Assembly (NCBI RefSeq): GCF_013304825.1
Contig: NZ_JAAWUO010000013.1
Coordinates: 1-64,000 of the forward strand
Length of the DNA stretch: 64,000 nt
DNA from: Blautia schinkii
Lineage (GTDB): Bacteria > Bacillota > Clostridia > Lachnospirales > Lachnospiraceae
Direction of reading: 5' to 3'
The position numbers and the translations under genes are program-made. The notes under the pieces were generated by a model. The model was not told the DNA's origin, ran no database searches, and saw nothing but the letters and a program-made list of their open reading frames with translations. Numbering within the stretch: the first letter of the stretch is position 1; every line of letters begins with the position of its first letter. This document shows positions 27,301 to 35,588 of this stretch, one piece after another.

Positions 27301-27579
27301 CTCCGCAATTTCTGATGTGTTTTCTTCTTCTGCTACTTCTTCCGCATTTTCTGCATCATCCTGAAGACTTAATTCCTCATCGTCTTCCAGATCAGACACA
27401 GAAGCTGTTTCCCCTGTTATTTCCGAGCCACCGTTCTCCTGAACTGATTCTTCTGTCTCTGCAGTTTCCTGTCCGGTATCTGCTGTCAGTTCCTCAGCTG
27501 CTACCGGTATGGCTGCACCCATACTCTGTGAAAACGTAAGTGCTGCAGCCAGAAGCATCGCAATCCTCTTTTTCTTCAT
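24313..27579 (-). CDS. Large secreted cell-surface protein with three long repeats and C-terminal Ig-like domains
   Basis: A 1088-residue protein with a signal peptide (MKKKRIAMLLAAALTFSQ, cut near AIPVAAEE), then a very acidic low-complexity stretch to about residue 115. Three related units of about 200-250 residues follow, each with an L(M)LPN segment, a VSEYVLLPE-type segment and GDPIPVTG or a variant. Units two and three carry a GCCY pair absent from the first. Next come two Cys-pair knuckles (CTSCDG, CKVCGK) in a HTVVKDA-type repeat common in clostridial surface proteins, then two Ig/BIG2-like domains (TSSNKKIATV near the end). No sortase motif or C-terminal membrane anchor is present. 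Function unknown; adhesion or wall binding is a guess. Confidence 0.75.
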   Translation of the reverse strand: MKKKRIAMLLAAALTFSQSMGAAIPVAAEELTADTGQETAETEESVQENGGSEITGETASVSDLEDDEELSLQDDAENAEEVAEEENTSEIAEISGDNTENQEVFSDGSEDGESATANEQYQLNLIYEGTSGSQDLLPNSHVRIKTRLVDTTDWSAVSTYELKVAPVTGGNGVKMADVSLDGQDIVLDVYNKTGDARISATAFINGTEVAKREFGVNISEYVILPEKTINLEAGQQLDIAKDMKPQLVRYKDGKGDPIPVTGDNYKIVMSQTGPGGEELRDYDADGLKWIAVPGQDLPILERTTENSTWFALLAMERSENGDWHYITRHHYALDPLINSDYDNGHNDDSEEKSSYSLIYDYQDTTGNGSMLPNSQMTATTYLEDKTKDYQRVDDYKLEILEQSKLAEISVSADGKKLVIKSGNKTGQGCCYISVQIPDEKGGYREAFRKDIWFSVSEYVLLPENITDANGKVFIPEVGQQIDILNNMKPQLVRYKKGKGDPIPVTGDNYKIVIYSETDESTGTVHRDYDADGWKWIDVPGQELPILERTSGYGTWFALVAMEKSADGNWHQIARRMYELDTLPGYNGNDSGSFGDSGHDSDDSEEKSFYNLTYDLEGTAGNEAMLPNNETTIVTDILDKTSGQHPVKDYKLEIIEQSKLAEAAVSSDGKKLIIKSNDKTGVGCCYVAVKLLDKTGKYKEAFRKDIWFEVSEFMLLPENLTDKNGKLLNPAVGESINLANLKVKLIQYINGKGDPVEITGNDIKIVVMSWRDTESGKLQYDYDEEAWNMQKVSGQELPIMTRRSDDNTRLALSAIRKNKNGEWERLVRKHFEIGENSSKHSHSWKAVKTVQATCTSKGSRTDKCTSCDGVRTVTLPAKHTVVKDAAVAATVFKAGKTEGSHCKVCGKVIRKQASVAKLKPTISLTASSLKMKAGQSTTAFKAAGLAKGDYVTKVTSGNTGIVKVSSVTKKGTFRLTAGKKAGSTTVKVILASKKSASFKVTVQNGAVKTSKITVSTKSVTLKKGTTYRKLASSVKVTPVTSPEKVTYTSSNKKIATVTSGGVIKGLKKGTATITIRSGSKKTTCKVTVK

Positions 27580-27830
27580 ATGATTCCCCCATTTTCGTTT
27601 TTTCTACTATAATTATACTATACTCATTGGAGGACTGACTATCATATTCTCCTTTATTCGTCAAAATCTGTCGATATATTTTTCAATGAGAATTTTCTGA
27701 AAAACATTTACAATTTACATATAGATCAGGCAGATATCTGCAATTCAATTCGCTGCTTGTCTGATCTGATCAAAATATCATTCTATATTGAGGTGACATA
27801 TCAAGGTATACCCCAAATATGTCAAGAAGC

Positions 27831-28394
27831 TTACTTACTCTTTTTTATCTTTCTCACACTGTCTTCCCTCACATGATTCCGCAATTCGGTCAGATACTCG
27901 GAGAATTTCACCTGCTCGTTTCCATAGGTCATCTGCAGATCATATTCCAAAGGAAGCCATGTTTTGATGTCGGATTCATTGTGCTGGATCAGGGCTTCCA
28001 GCTTGTCCAGAGCTTTATAGATCCTGGCCTCCAGAGTCTGCTGCTCTTCCATCTCCTGATAGAGTTCTGACATTTCTTTACTGAATGGCTCCGGCAGGGT
28101 TTTCACCCATTCGCCCAGTACATCCGCCTCCTTCTTCGAATCTTTATCCGTCTTTTCAAAAGCAGGGATATCCCCGGTAAAAGCTTCTCCAAGATCATGG
28201 ATAAGGCACATTTTCATAATTTTCAGAAGATCAGCCTCAGGAAATTCATCGCTGACAAAATAAGCCATCAGTGTGATCCGCCAGGAATGTTCAGCCACGC
28301 TCTCCCGCCTGCCGCCTGATGTATAACAGTGGCGCACTGCATCCTTCAATCGTTCTGCAACAGAAAGTACTTCGATCAGTTTTTCTGGTTTCAT
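27831..28394 (-). CDS. HD-domain phosphohydrolase (YfbR/HDDC2-like)
   Basis: A 187-residue HD-superfamily protein. Metal ligands are seen as ESVAEHSWRI (first His), CLIHDLGEAFTGDIP (HD pair) and a later Asp in ALDKLEAL. This pattern fits the HD_3 group, related to 5'-deoxynucleotidases. The C-terminus is Lys-rich. Substrate is not assignable. The 250 bp between it and the surface protein gene hold nothing recognisable apart from AT-rich sequence. Confidence 0.8.
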   Translation of the reverse strand: MKPEKLIEVLSVAERLKDAVRHCYTSGGRRESVAEHSWRITLMAYFVSDEFPEADLLKIMKMCLIHDLGEAFTGDIPAFEKTDKDSKKEADVLGEWVKTLPEPFSKEMSELYQEMEEQQTLEARIYKALDKLEALIQHNESDIKTWLPLEYDLQMTYGNEQVKFSEYLTELRNHVREDSVRKIKKSK

Positions 28395-28680
28395 ATATAT
28401 TACGCTCCTCTTCTTTTTATTATGTCAACCATCTATATCAGCTATTTTCAGCCTATCTTATATAGCTGTCCATAAAACCGTTATAGCATTTTTATTTACT
28501 ATACCATAATTTCCCACAGAACAGACTACACAAAAGCACTCTCCTTCCTTCTGCACACTGACATTTTCCATCCTGAAAAATTTATCCCACCTGATTTCTA
28601 AAAAAACTATAAACCATATTGCATTTTTCTCCATAATCGTCATAATGAAATTATAAACAAAAGAAAGAAGGTGATTGCCG

Positions 28681-29175
28681 ATGGATATCACGGTGTCGGA
28701 TGAGGTCTCACAGGAATATCATGAGCTTGTGAAGAACATCCTCTGTAACAGAGAGTTCCTGAAGCTGAGCCTGTACACCCACCACCAGTGGACCACACGG
28801 CTCATGCACAGTATCAATGTTTCTTACCTCTCCTGGTTCATTGCCAGGAAGCTGGGATGTGACGAGAAAGCCGCCGCAAGGGCAGGACTTCTCCACGATT
28901 TCTGTCCCTATGACTTCAGGGCGGAGACACCGACCGGTGAGCATCAGGCGTTTTATCACCCGAAGGCTGCCGCAGATAACAGTGCCGCACACTTTGATGT
29001 CACAGACAGAGAGCTGGATGCGATACTCTCACATATGTTCCCTCTGGGACCTCTTCCACGCAACAGGGAAGCCTGGATCATCAGCTTTGCCGATAAAGCC
29101 TGCGCCATCGCGGAAGGCTGCCATATCGCCATTGCACTGGCCAGACGCAACCGGATCGTCATCAATCCGGCATAA
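28681..29175 (+). CDS. HD-domain protein, short
   Basis: A 164-residue protein. The ATG at 28681 is 7 bases after GAAGGTG, better than the TTG at 28675. It has TRLMHSINVSYLSW, ARAGLLHDFCPYDFR (HD pair) and AILSHMFPLG, the usual HD metal-ligand order with a His at the third position. It is short and resembles HD hydrolases of clostridia that sometimes act on nucleotides. It is divergently placed from the other HD protein. Substrate unknown. Confidence 0.75.
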   Translation: MDITVSDEVSQEYHELVKNILCNREFLKLSLYTHHQWTTRLMHSINVSYLSWFIARKLGCDEKAAARAGLLHDFCPYDFRAETPTGEHQAFYHPKAAADNSAAHFDVTDRELDAILSHMFPLGPLPRNREAWIISFADKACAIAEGCHIAIALARRNRIVINPA

Positions 29176-29183
29176 TTTTCACA

Positions 29184-29231
29184 CAAAAAACAGGGCCGTC
29201 ACCACTTCTGACGAGCCCTGTTTTTGTGTGG
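29184..29231. terminator. Bidirectional terminator between the HD gene and glgP
   Basis: CACAAAAAACAGGGCCGTC pairs with GACGAGCCCTGTTTTTGTG, with T-runs in both directions, between convergent genes. Confidence 0.8.
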
Positions 29232-29274
29232 AAATTTATTTTATGGTAATACTTTGCAGATTACTTTATATATC

Positions 29275-31737
29275 TTAGTTCTCTTTCACAACAACCTTAT
29301 CCAGATGCCAGATATCATCTACATACTCCTGGATGGTTCTGTCGGATGTGAACTTACCGCTGCATGCTGTATTGAGAAGTGCCATCTTAGCCCAGCGTTT
29401 CTCATCTTTGTATGCTTCCTCAACACGCTTCTGTGCCTCTGCATAGGAACGGAAGTCGCCAAGGATGAAGTACTGGTCAGGTCTCGGCATGTTGCGTTTG
29501 TCTAGAAGTGAATTGTAGATGTCACGGAACATCTCTGTATCACTGGAGAAGGTTCCATTGATCAGCTGCATCAGTACCTGACGGATCTCAGGATCTGTAT
29601 TGTAAATGAAGTCCGGATCATAACCGCCGTTATTCTCATAGTTGATGATCTGGTCGGAGCTCATACCGAAGATAAATGCATTCTCCTCACCAACCTCCTG
29701 TACGATCTCAACGTTAGCACCATCCATGGTTCCAAGTGTCGGAGCACCGTTCAGCATGAACTTCATGTTACCTGTACCGGAAGCCTCTTTACTTGCTGTG
29801 GAAATCTGCTCGGAAACATCTGCTGCCGCAAAAATGATCTCAGCGTTGGATACACGGTAATTCTCGATGAATACAACCTTCAGCTTGCCGTTGATGGAAG
29901 CATCATTGTTTACAACATCTGCCACACAGTTGATCAGCTTGATGATCTTCTTTGCACGTGCGTAAGCTGCAGAAGCCTTTGCACCAAAGATAAATGTTCT
30001 CGGATAGAACTCCATCTCCGGATGTGCCTTGATCTGATTGTACAGATAGATCACATGCAGGATGTTCAGAAGCTGACGCTTGTACTCATGAAGTCTCTTA
30101 ACCTGAATATCAAAGATGGAGTGCGGATCAACCTCAACACCGTTGTGCTCCAGGATATATTTTGCAAGACGCTCTTTGTTCTTGAACTTGATGGTCATGA
30201 ACTCCTGAAGAGCTTTCTCATCGTCTGCATAAACCTTCAGTTTGGAAAGCTGGGAAAGATCTGTGATCCAGTCCGGTCCGATCTTATCTGTTACCCAGTC
30301 AGCCAGAAGCGGGTTTCCATGAGCAAGGAAACGTCTCTGTGTGATACCGTTTGTCTTGTTGTTGAACTTCTCAGGCATCATCTCATAGAAATCCTTCAGC
30401 TCCTGATTTTTGAGGATTTCTGTATGAAGGCGTGCAACACCGTTTACAGAGTAGCCTGCAACGATTGCAAGGTGAGCCATCTTAACCTGTCCGTCATAGA
30501 TGATCGCCATCTTCTTAACCTTCTCGAAGTTTCCAGGATATTTCTGCTGGATCTCAAGAATGAAACGACGGTTGATCTCCTCGATGATCTGGTATACACG
30601 CGGAAGCAGTCTGGAGAACAGCTCGATCGGCCATTTCTCAAGTGCCTCGGACATGATAGTGTGGTTGGTGTAAGCACAGCATTTTGTTGTGATATCCCAT
30701 GCCTGATCCCAGCCAAGACCTTCCTGATCCATAAGAAGACGCATCAGCTCTGCAACAGCTACAGTCGGATGAGTATCGTTCATCTGGAATACAACCTTCT
30801 CATGAAGCTTTGTGATGTCATCGTGTGTTTTCTTATATTTGGCAATCGCTGCCTGAAGGCTGGCAGATACGAAGAAGTACTGCTGTTTCAGACGAAGCTC
30901 TTTACCTGCCATATGGTTATCATTCGGATAAAGTACCTCAACGATAGTACGTGCAAGGTTCTCCTGCTCTACTGCGTTGTGATAATCACCCTTGTCGAAG
31001 GAGTCAAGGTTGAAGTCTACGATCGGCTCTGCATCCCAGATACGAAGTGTGTTTACAACATCGTTATTATAACCTGTGATCGGCATATCGTAAGGAACGG
31101 CCTTAACTGCCTGATATCCCTCGTGGATAAATTTGTTCTCGTTCTTCACCGGATCCCACTCAACGCGTACATATCCGCCGAAATGAACCTCTTTTGCATA
31201 CTCCGGACGACGGAGTTCGAAAGGATAGCCGTTCTTCAGCCAGTTATCCGGTGCCTCTACCTGATAACCGTCACGGATCTCCTGCTTAAACATACCATAA
31301 CGGTAACGGATTCCGCATCCGTATGCACAGTAGTTCAGAGTTGCAAGAGAATCCAGGAAGCATGCTGCCAGTCTTCCAAGTCCACCGTTTCCAAGAGCCG
31401 GATCCGGCTCCTGGTCTTCGATGCAGTTAATATCAAGTCCAAGCTCCTCAAGAGCCTCCTTAACCTCGCCGTATGCGCCAAGGTTGATCAGATTGTTTCC
31501 AAGGGCACGGCCCATAAGGAACTCCATGGACATATAATATACAATCTTCGGGTCCTGTTTTTCATACGCCTTCTGGCTCTTGAGCCAGTTGTCAATGATA
31601 ACGTCCTTCACAGTGTAGCTTACAGCCTGAAAAATCTGCTCCTGTGTAGCCTCTTCCAGTGTTTTTCGATAAAGGAATTTTACGTTTTCTTTTACGCTTT
31701 TTTTGAATTCCTCTTTCTCAAACTGCTTGTCAATCAT
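29275..31737 (-). CDS. glgP: Glycogen/maltodextrin phosphorylase
   Basis: About 820 residues. The start at MIDKQFEKEEF is set by CAGGAGGAAAAC before it and by the overlap TAATG with the ileS stop. The protein has the family landmarks DPALGNGGLGRLAACFLDS, VFQMNDTHPTVAV, and EASGTGNMKFMLNG near residue 650, which holds the PLP lysine. It releases glucose-1-phosphate from stored glycogen or dextrins. Being coupled to ileS is unusual for this gene and could tie its expression to the isoleucine T-box upstream. Confidence 0.95.
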   Translation of the reverse strand: MIDKQFEKEEFKKSVKENVKFLYRKTLEEATQEQIFQAVSYTVKDVIIDNWLKSQKAYEKQDPKIVYYMSMEFLMGRALGNNLINLGAYGEVKEALEELGLDINCIEDQEPDPALGNGGLGRLAACFLDSLATLNYCAYGCGIRYRYGMFKQEIRDGYQVEAPDNWLKNGYPFELRRPEYAKEVHFGGYVRVEWDPVKNENKFIHEGYQAVKAVPYDMPITGYNNDVVNTLRIWDAEPIVDFNLDSFDKGDYHNAVEQENLARTIVEVLYPNDNHMAGKELRLKQQYFFVSASLQAAIAKYKKTHDDITKLHEKVVFQMNDTHPTVAVAELMRLLMDQEGLGWDQAWDITTKCCAYTNHTIMSEALEKWPIELFSRLLPRVYQIIEEINRRFILEIQQKYPGNFEKVKKMAIIYDGQVKMAHLAIVAGYSVNGVARLHTEILKNQELKDFYEMMPEKFNNKTNGITQRRFLAHGNPLLADWVTDKIGPDWITDLSQLSKLKVYADDEKALQEFMTIKFKNKERLAKYILEHNGVEVDPHSIFDIQVKRLHEYKRQLLNILHVIYLYNQIKAHPEMEFYPRTFIFGAKASAAYARAKKIIKLINCVADVVNNDASINGKLKVVFIENYRVSNAEIIFAAADVSEQISTASKEASGTGNMKFMLNGAPTLGTMDGANVEIVQEVGEENAFIFGMSSDQIINYENNGGYDPDFIYNTDPEIRQVLMQLINGTFSSDTEMFRDIYNSLLDKRNMPRPDQYFILGDFRSYAEAQKRVEEAYKDEKRWAKMALLNTACSGKFTSDRTIQEYVDDIWHLDKVVVKEN

Positions 31738-34700
31738 TAGTTTTCCTCCTGTACTTTGGATACTCCCAGTGTTACAGCCTCTTTGTTGATGTTCCATTCT
31801 TTGGTGTAACCCTCTGCTTCTCCCAGAACAATGTTTTCTGCCAGTACTTCACGTTTGATCTCATCCTGGTTTGCTTTCATGATATCCATGATCTTATCGT
31901 TATCTTTTGCATAGACAATGATCTTGTCCATGACTTCGAAACCAGCCTCTTTACGCATGGTCTGCACCTTACTGATGATCTCGCGGACAAAGCCCTCCTG
32001 GATCAGTTCAGGTGTAAGGTTTGTATCAAGGACAACGGATGTCTCACCGTCTGTCTCTGTCACATAGCCCTCGCTCTGGGCTGTTTCGATCAATAAGTCT
32101 TCCTCTGCAAGCTCGACTCTGTTTCCGTCAATGTCAAGAACGAGAACACCATTATCTCTCAGCTCTTTCATTGCTGCGGTTCCGTCGATCTCGGAGAGTG
32201 CGGTACGGATGCCGTTCAGAAGCTTGCCGTATTTCGGTCCTACTGTACGAAGCTGCGGCTTGAAGCTGTAGGAAATGAAGGACTCTACATCATCTGCGAA
32301 TTTCACTTCTTTTACATTGAGCTCATCTGCGATGATATCTGTGTAGAATTTATCCATAGCTTTCTCAGCCTTTACATACATGGTTCCGATCGGCTGACGG
32401 TTCTTGATGTTTGCAGTATTTCTGCATGCACGACCAAGAACAACGATCTCAAGAAGCTCTTCCATGTTTGCCTCAAGATCCTTGTCGATCCATGCCTCAT
32501 TTACCTCCGGGTAATCGCAGAGATGGATACTCTCCGGAGCGTCTGTGTCAATGCTTCTTACAAGGTTCTGGTAGATATCCTCAGTCATGAACGGGATCAT
32601 CGGAGCTGCAGCCTTGGCAACAGTTACCAGTGCTGTGTAAAGTGTCATGTAAGCATTGATCTTATCCTGCTCCATGCCCTTTGCCCAGAAACGCTCACGG
32701 CTTCTTCTTACATACCAGTTACTCATATCGTCAACAAATTCCTGAAGTGCTCTTGCAGCCTCCGGAATCTTGTAGGAACCAAGATCCTCATCGACAGTCT
32801 TCACCATGGTATTCAGCTTGCTGAGCAGCCATTTATCCATAACCGGAAGCTTATCGTAATTTAAAGTATATTTAGTTGCGTCAAAATTGTCAATGTTCGC
32901 ATACAGTACGAAGAATGCGTAGGTGTTCCACAGAGTGCTCATGAATTTTCTCTGTCCTTCTACAACTGCCTTGCCGTGGAAACGGTTTGGAAGCCACGGA
33001 GCACTGTTGATGTAGAAATACCAGCGGATAGCATCTGCGCCGTATTTGTTCAGTGCATCAAACGGATCTACTGCATTTCCCTTGGACTTACTCATCTTCT
33101 GTCCGTTCTCATCCTGTACATGTCCCAGAACGATTACATTCTTATACGGAGCCTTGTTGAAAAGCAGTGTGGACTCAGCAAGAAGGGAGTAGAACCATCC
33201 TCTTGTCTGGTCAACAGCCTCTGAAATAAAGTCTGCCGGGAACTGCTGTTCAAACAGGTCTTTATTCTCAAATGGATAATGATGCTGTGCAAAAGGCATT
33301 GCTCCTGAATCGAACCAGCAGTCAATTACCTCCGGTACACGATGCATGGTCTTTCCGCAGTCCGGGCACTTCATGGTGATATCATCAATGTATGGGCGGT
33401 GAAGTTCAATAGTCTTGGCACGCTCATCACCACTCTTCTCATAGAGATCCTGACGGCTTCCTACGGATTCCATATGTCCGCACTCGCACTGCCAGATGTT
33501 CAGTGGTGTTCCCCAGTAACGGTTTCTGGAAATACCCCAGTCCTGAACGTTCTCAAGCCAGTCACCGAAACGTCCCTTACCGATGCTCTCCGGAATCCAG
33601 TTAATTGTATTATTGTTGCGGATCAGATCATCCTTTACTGCTGTCATCTTGATAAACCAGGACTCACGTGCATAGTAGATAAGCGGTGTGTCACATCTCC
33701 AGCAATGCGGATAATCATGCTCGAATTTCGGCGCATCAAAAAGCTTGCCTTCTTTGTCAAGGTCTGTGAGAACCATCGGGTCAGCTTTTTTTACGAATAC
33801 ACCGGCATACGGTGTCTCCTTGGTCATGTTACCCTGTCCGTCTACGAACTGTACGAACGGAAGGTCATACTCACGTCCCACACGGCTGTCATCCTCACCA
33901 AATGCAGGTGCGATATGAACGATACCGGTACCATCACTCATGGTAACGTAGTTATCACAGGTTACAAAATGAGCTTTTTTGCGCTGTTTTGCTGCTGCCT
34001 CGCCTGTGCATGCAAAAAGCGGCTCATATTCCTTACGCTCAAGATCTGTTCCTTTATATTTCTCAAGGATCTCATATGCAGGCTCATCATCCTTTGCAAG
34101 CTTGCCGAGAACCTTATCCAGAAGTGCTTCTGCCATGTAGTAGGTGTAGCCGTCCGCTGCTTTTACCTTGCAGTAGATCTCATCCGGGTTTACACAAAGT
34201 GCGACGTTGGATGGAAGTGTCCACGGTGTTGTTGTCCATGCCAGGAAGTATGCGTCCTCACCAACAACTTTAAAACGAACGATTGCAGAACGCTCTTTAA
34301 CGGTCTTGTATCCCTGGGAAACCTCCTGTGCGGAAAGAGGAGTTCCACAACGCGGGCAGTAAGGAACGATCTTGAAGCCTTTGTAAAGAAGACCTTTTTC
34401 CCAGATCTCTTTCAGTGCCCACCACTCTGACTCGATAAAGTTATTGTCGTATGTTACATACGGATGCTCCATGTCAGCCCAGAAACCAACTGTAGATGAG
34501 AAATCCTCCCACATTCCCTTGTATTTCCATACGCTCTCTTTACACTGCTGGATGAACGGCTCCATTCCGTACTCCTCGATCTGCTCCTTGCCGTCAAGGC
34601 CAAGCTTCTTCTCAACCTCAAGCTCAACCGGAAGTCCGTGAGTATCCCAGCCTGCTTTTCTCGGAACCATGTAGCCCTTCATTGTACGGTATCTCGGAAT

Positions 34701-34901
34701 CATATCCTTGATAACTCGTGTCAGAACATGTCCGATGTGGGGCTTACCATTTGCGGTAGGCGGTCCGTCATAAAATGTGTATGTCTCGCCCTCTTTACGG
34801 CTGTCCATACTCTTTTCGAAAATCTTGTTGTCTTTCCAGAATTTCTCAACTTCTTTTTCACGGTCAACAAAATTCAGATTCGTGTCAACTTTACGATACA
34901 C
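31737..34901 (-). CDS. ileS: Isoleucyl-tRNA synthetase
   Basis: About 1054 residues. A GTG start at 34901 is chosen because AGGAGGTAAATATT precedes it; an upstream ATG reading would begin inside the T-box terminator. It shows the HIGH motif as GKPHIGHVL, the KMSKSKGN motif, a zinc-type set (CPRCGTPLS; CECGH and CPDCGK), and the editing domain in between. It charges tRNA-Ile with isoleucine. The length matches the long eukaryote-like ileS type (about 1040 residues) which is often mupirocin-tolerant; that last point is family knowledge and not shown here. Confidence 0.95.
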   Translation of the reverse strand: MYRKVDTNLNFVDREKEVEKFWKDNKIFEKSMDSRKEGETYTFYDGPPTANGKPHIGHVLTRVIKDMIPRYRTMKGYMVPRKAGWDTHGLPVELEVEKKLGLDGKEQIEEYGMEPFIQQCKESVWKYKGMWEDFSSTVGFWADMEHPYVTYDNNFIESEWWALKEIWEKGLLYKGFKIVPYCPRCGTPLSAQEVSQGYKTVKERSAIVRFKVVGEDAYFLAWTTTPWTLPSNVALCVNPDEIYCKVKAADGYTYYMAEALLDKVLGKLAKDDEPAYEILEKYKGTDLERKEYEPLFACTGEAAAKQRKKAHFVTCDNYVTMSDGTGIVHIAPAFGEDDSRVGREYDLPFVQFVDGQGNMTKETPYAGVFVKKADPMVLTDLDKEGKLFDAPKFEHDYPHCWRCDTPLIYYARESWFIKMTAVKDDLIRNNNTINWIPESIGKGRFGDWLENVQDWGISRNRYWGTPLNIWQCECGHMESVGSRQDLYEKSGDERAKTIELHRPYIDDITMKCPDCGKTMHRVPEVIDCWFDSGAMPFAQHHYPFENKDLFEQQFPADFISEAVDQTRGWFYSLLAESTLLFNKAPYKNVIVLGHVQDENGQKMSKSKGNAVDPFDALNKYGADAIRWYFYINSAPWLPNRFHGKAVVEGQRKFMSTLWNTYAFFVLYANIDNFDATKYTLNYDKLPVMDKWLLSKLNTMVKTVDEDLGSYKIPEAARALQEFVDDMSNWYVRRSRERFWAKGMEQDKINAYMTLYTALVTVAKAAAPMIPFMTEDIYQNLVRSIDTDAPESIHLCDYPEVNEAWIDKDLEANMEELLEIVVLGRACRNTANIKNRQPIGTMYVKAEKAMDKFYTDIIADELNVKEVKFADDVESFISYSFKPQLRTVGPKYGKLLNGIRTALSEIDGTAAMKELRDNGVLVLDIDGNRVELAEEDLLIETAQSEGYVTETDGETSVVLDTNLTPELIQEGFVREIISKVQTMRKEAGFEVMDKIIVYAKDNDKIMDIMKANQDEIKREVLAENIVLGEAEGYTKEWNINKEAVTLGVSKVQEEN

Positions 34902-35002
34902 AATATTTACCTCCTGTGTCTGATTACTGGCTGCTGCCTCATCTATGAGGCCACAGCGGATTGCTTCTTCACAGATACCTGTTCGTGCCAATGCCTCGGG
35001 CA

Positions 35003-35388
35003 CTTATAAAAAAAGACCCCATCCTGTAAAAGGACGAAGTCTGATTCGCTGTACCACCTGTTACATTATACGGGCCTGTGTCCGGGTTCCTGCGTCTTTC
35101 TTTACAGTTTCTTATTGATTCTGCTGCAGGCTCCTGTATCATGTCTTCACATGACGGACATTACTGTATCTGCCGATATATGTTCCCTGTAACGGAGGAA
35201 ATCCGTCAGTTCTTACTTGATCATTATCTGTATCTCAGATACTCTTCCCGGCTGCGCCGGACAACTTCAGAACTGAAGCTCAGGAGTGATATTCCATCAT
35301 ACTTACTCGCCCCGGGCTCTCACCCTCCCCGGTTCGCTGAAAGCTTTCCATATGACTTACTGTCTCCGTCTTCGCTTTTTCATATACG
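35003..35388 (-). promoter_or_regulatory. T-box leader of ileS
   Basis: The minus strand carries the T-box core ACAGGTGGTACAGCG (around 35046-35061) and then a terminator, AGACTTCGTCCT pairing with AGGATGGGGTCT (35014-35042), followed by seven T residues. Upstream is a long stem I. A likely specifier is ATC in GGAATATCACTCC, which would read isoleucine. The leader is about 385 bases long. Confidence 0.85.
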
Positions 35389-35394
35389 CTGTAT

Positions 35395-35424
35395 ATTATA
35401 GGTTGGGGAAATTCCATATGTCAA
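35395..35424 (-). promoter_or_regulatory. Promoter of the ileS transcript
   Basis: TTGACA (complement of 35419-35424), 18 bases, TATAAT (complement of 35395-35400). Both hexamers match consensus exactly. It lies just before the T-box leader. The 35425-35588 stretch between it and the next gene has no gene and probably holds the divergent promoter of the carboxypeptidase gene (TGGTATACT near 35529). Confidence 0.8.
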
Positions 35425-35588
35425 GTGTTTTTGCCGGATTTCAGCGGTTTTCCTCTTATTATATATGTATGTTCATTCTATCTTAATAGAATTTTCACAG
35501 ACTGAAAGTAGTTTTTCCAGAAGGAAAGTGGTATACTACTACAGAATCTCACGGGTAAAATACAACTATTATTGAAAGGTCTATTAAA

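Noticed and set aside
30022-31740. 572-residue open frame on + opposite glgP
   Set aside because: It is antisense to a clearly conserved gene, has no family resemblance and shows a Cys/Leu/Val-rich shadow composition.
31738-31797. 20-residue N-terminal extension of glycogen phosphorylase
   Set aside because: It lies inside ileS, and the ATG at 31737 has CAGGAGGAAAAC before it.
33342-34430. 362-residue open frame on + opposite ileS
   Set aside because: Antisense shadow of ileS without start signals.
34902-35003. N-terminal extension of IleS to an upstream ATG
   Set aside because: It begins close to the T-box terminator and does not resemble IleS; a GTG with AGGAGG fits better.
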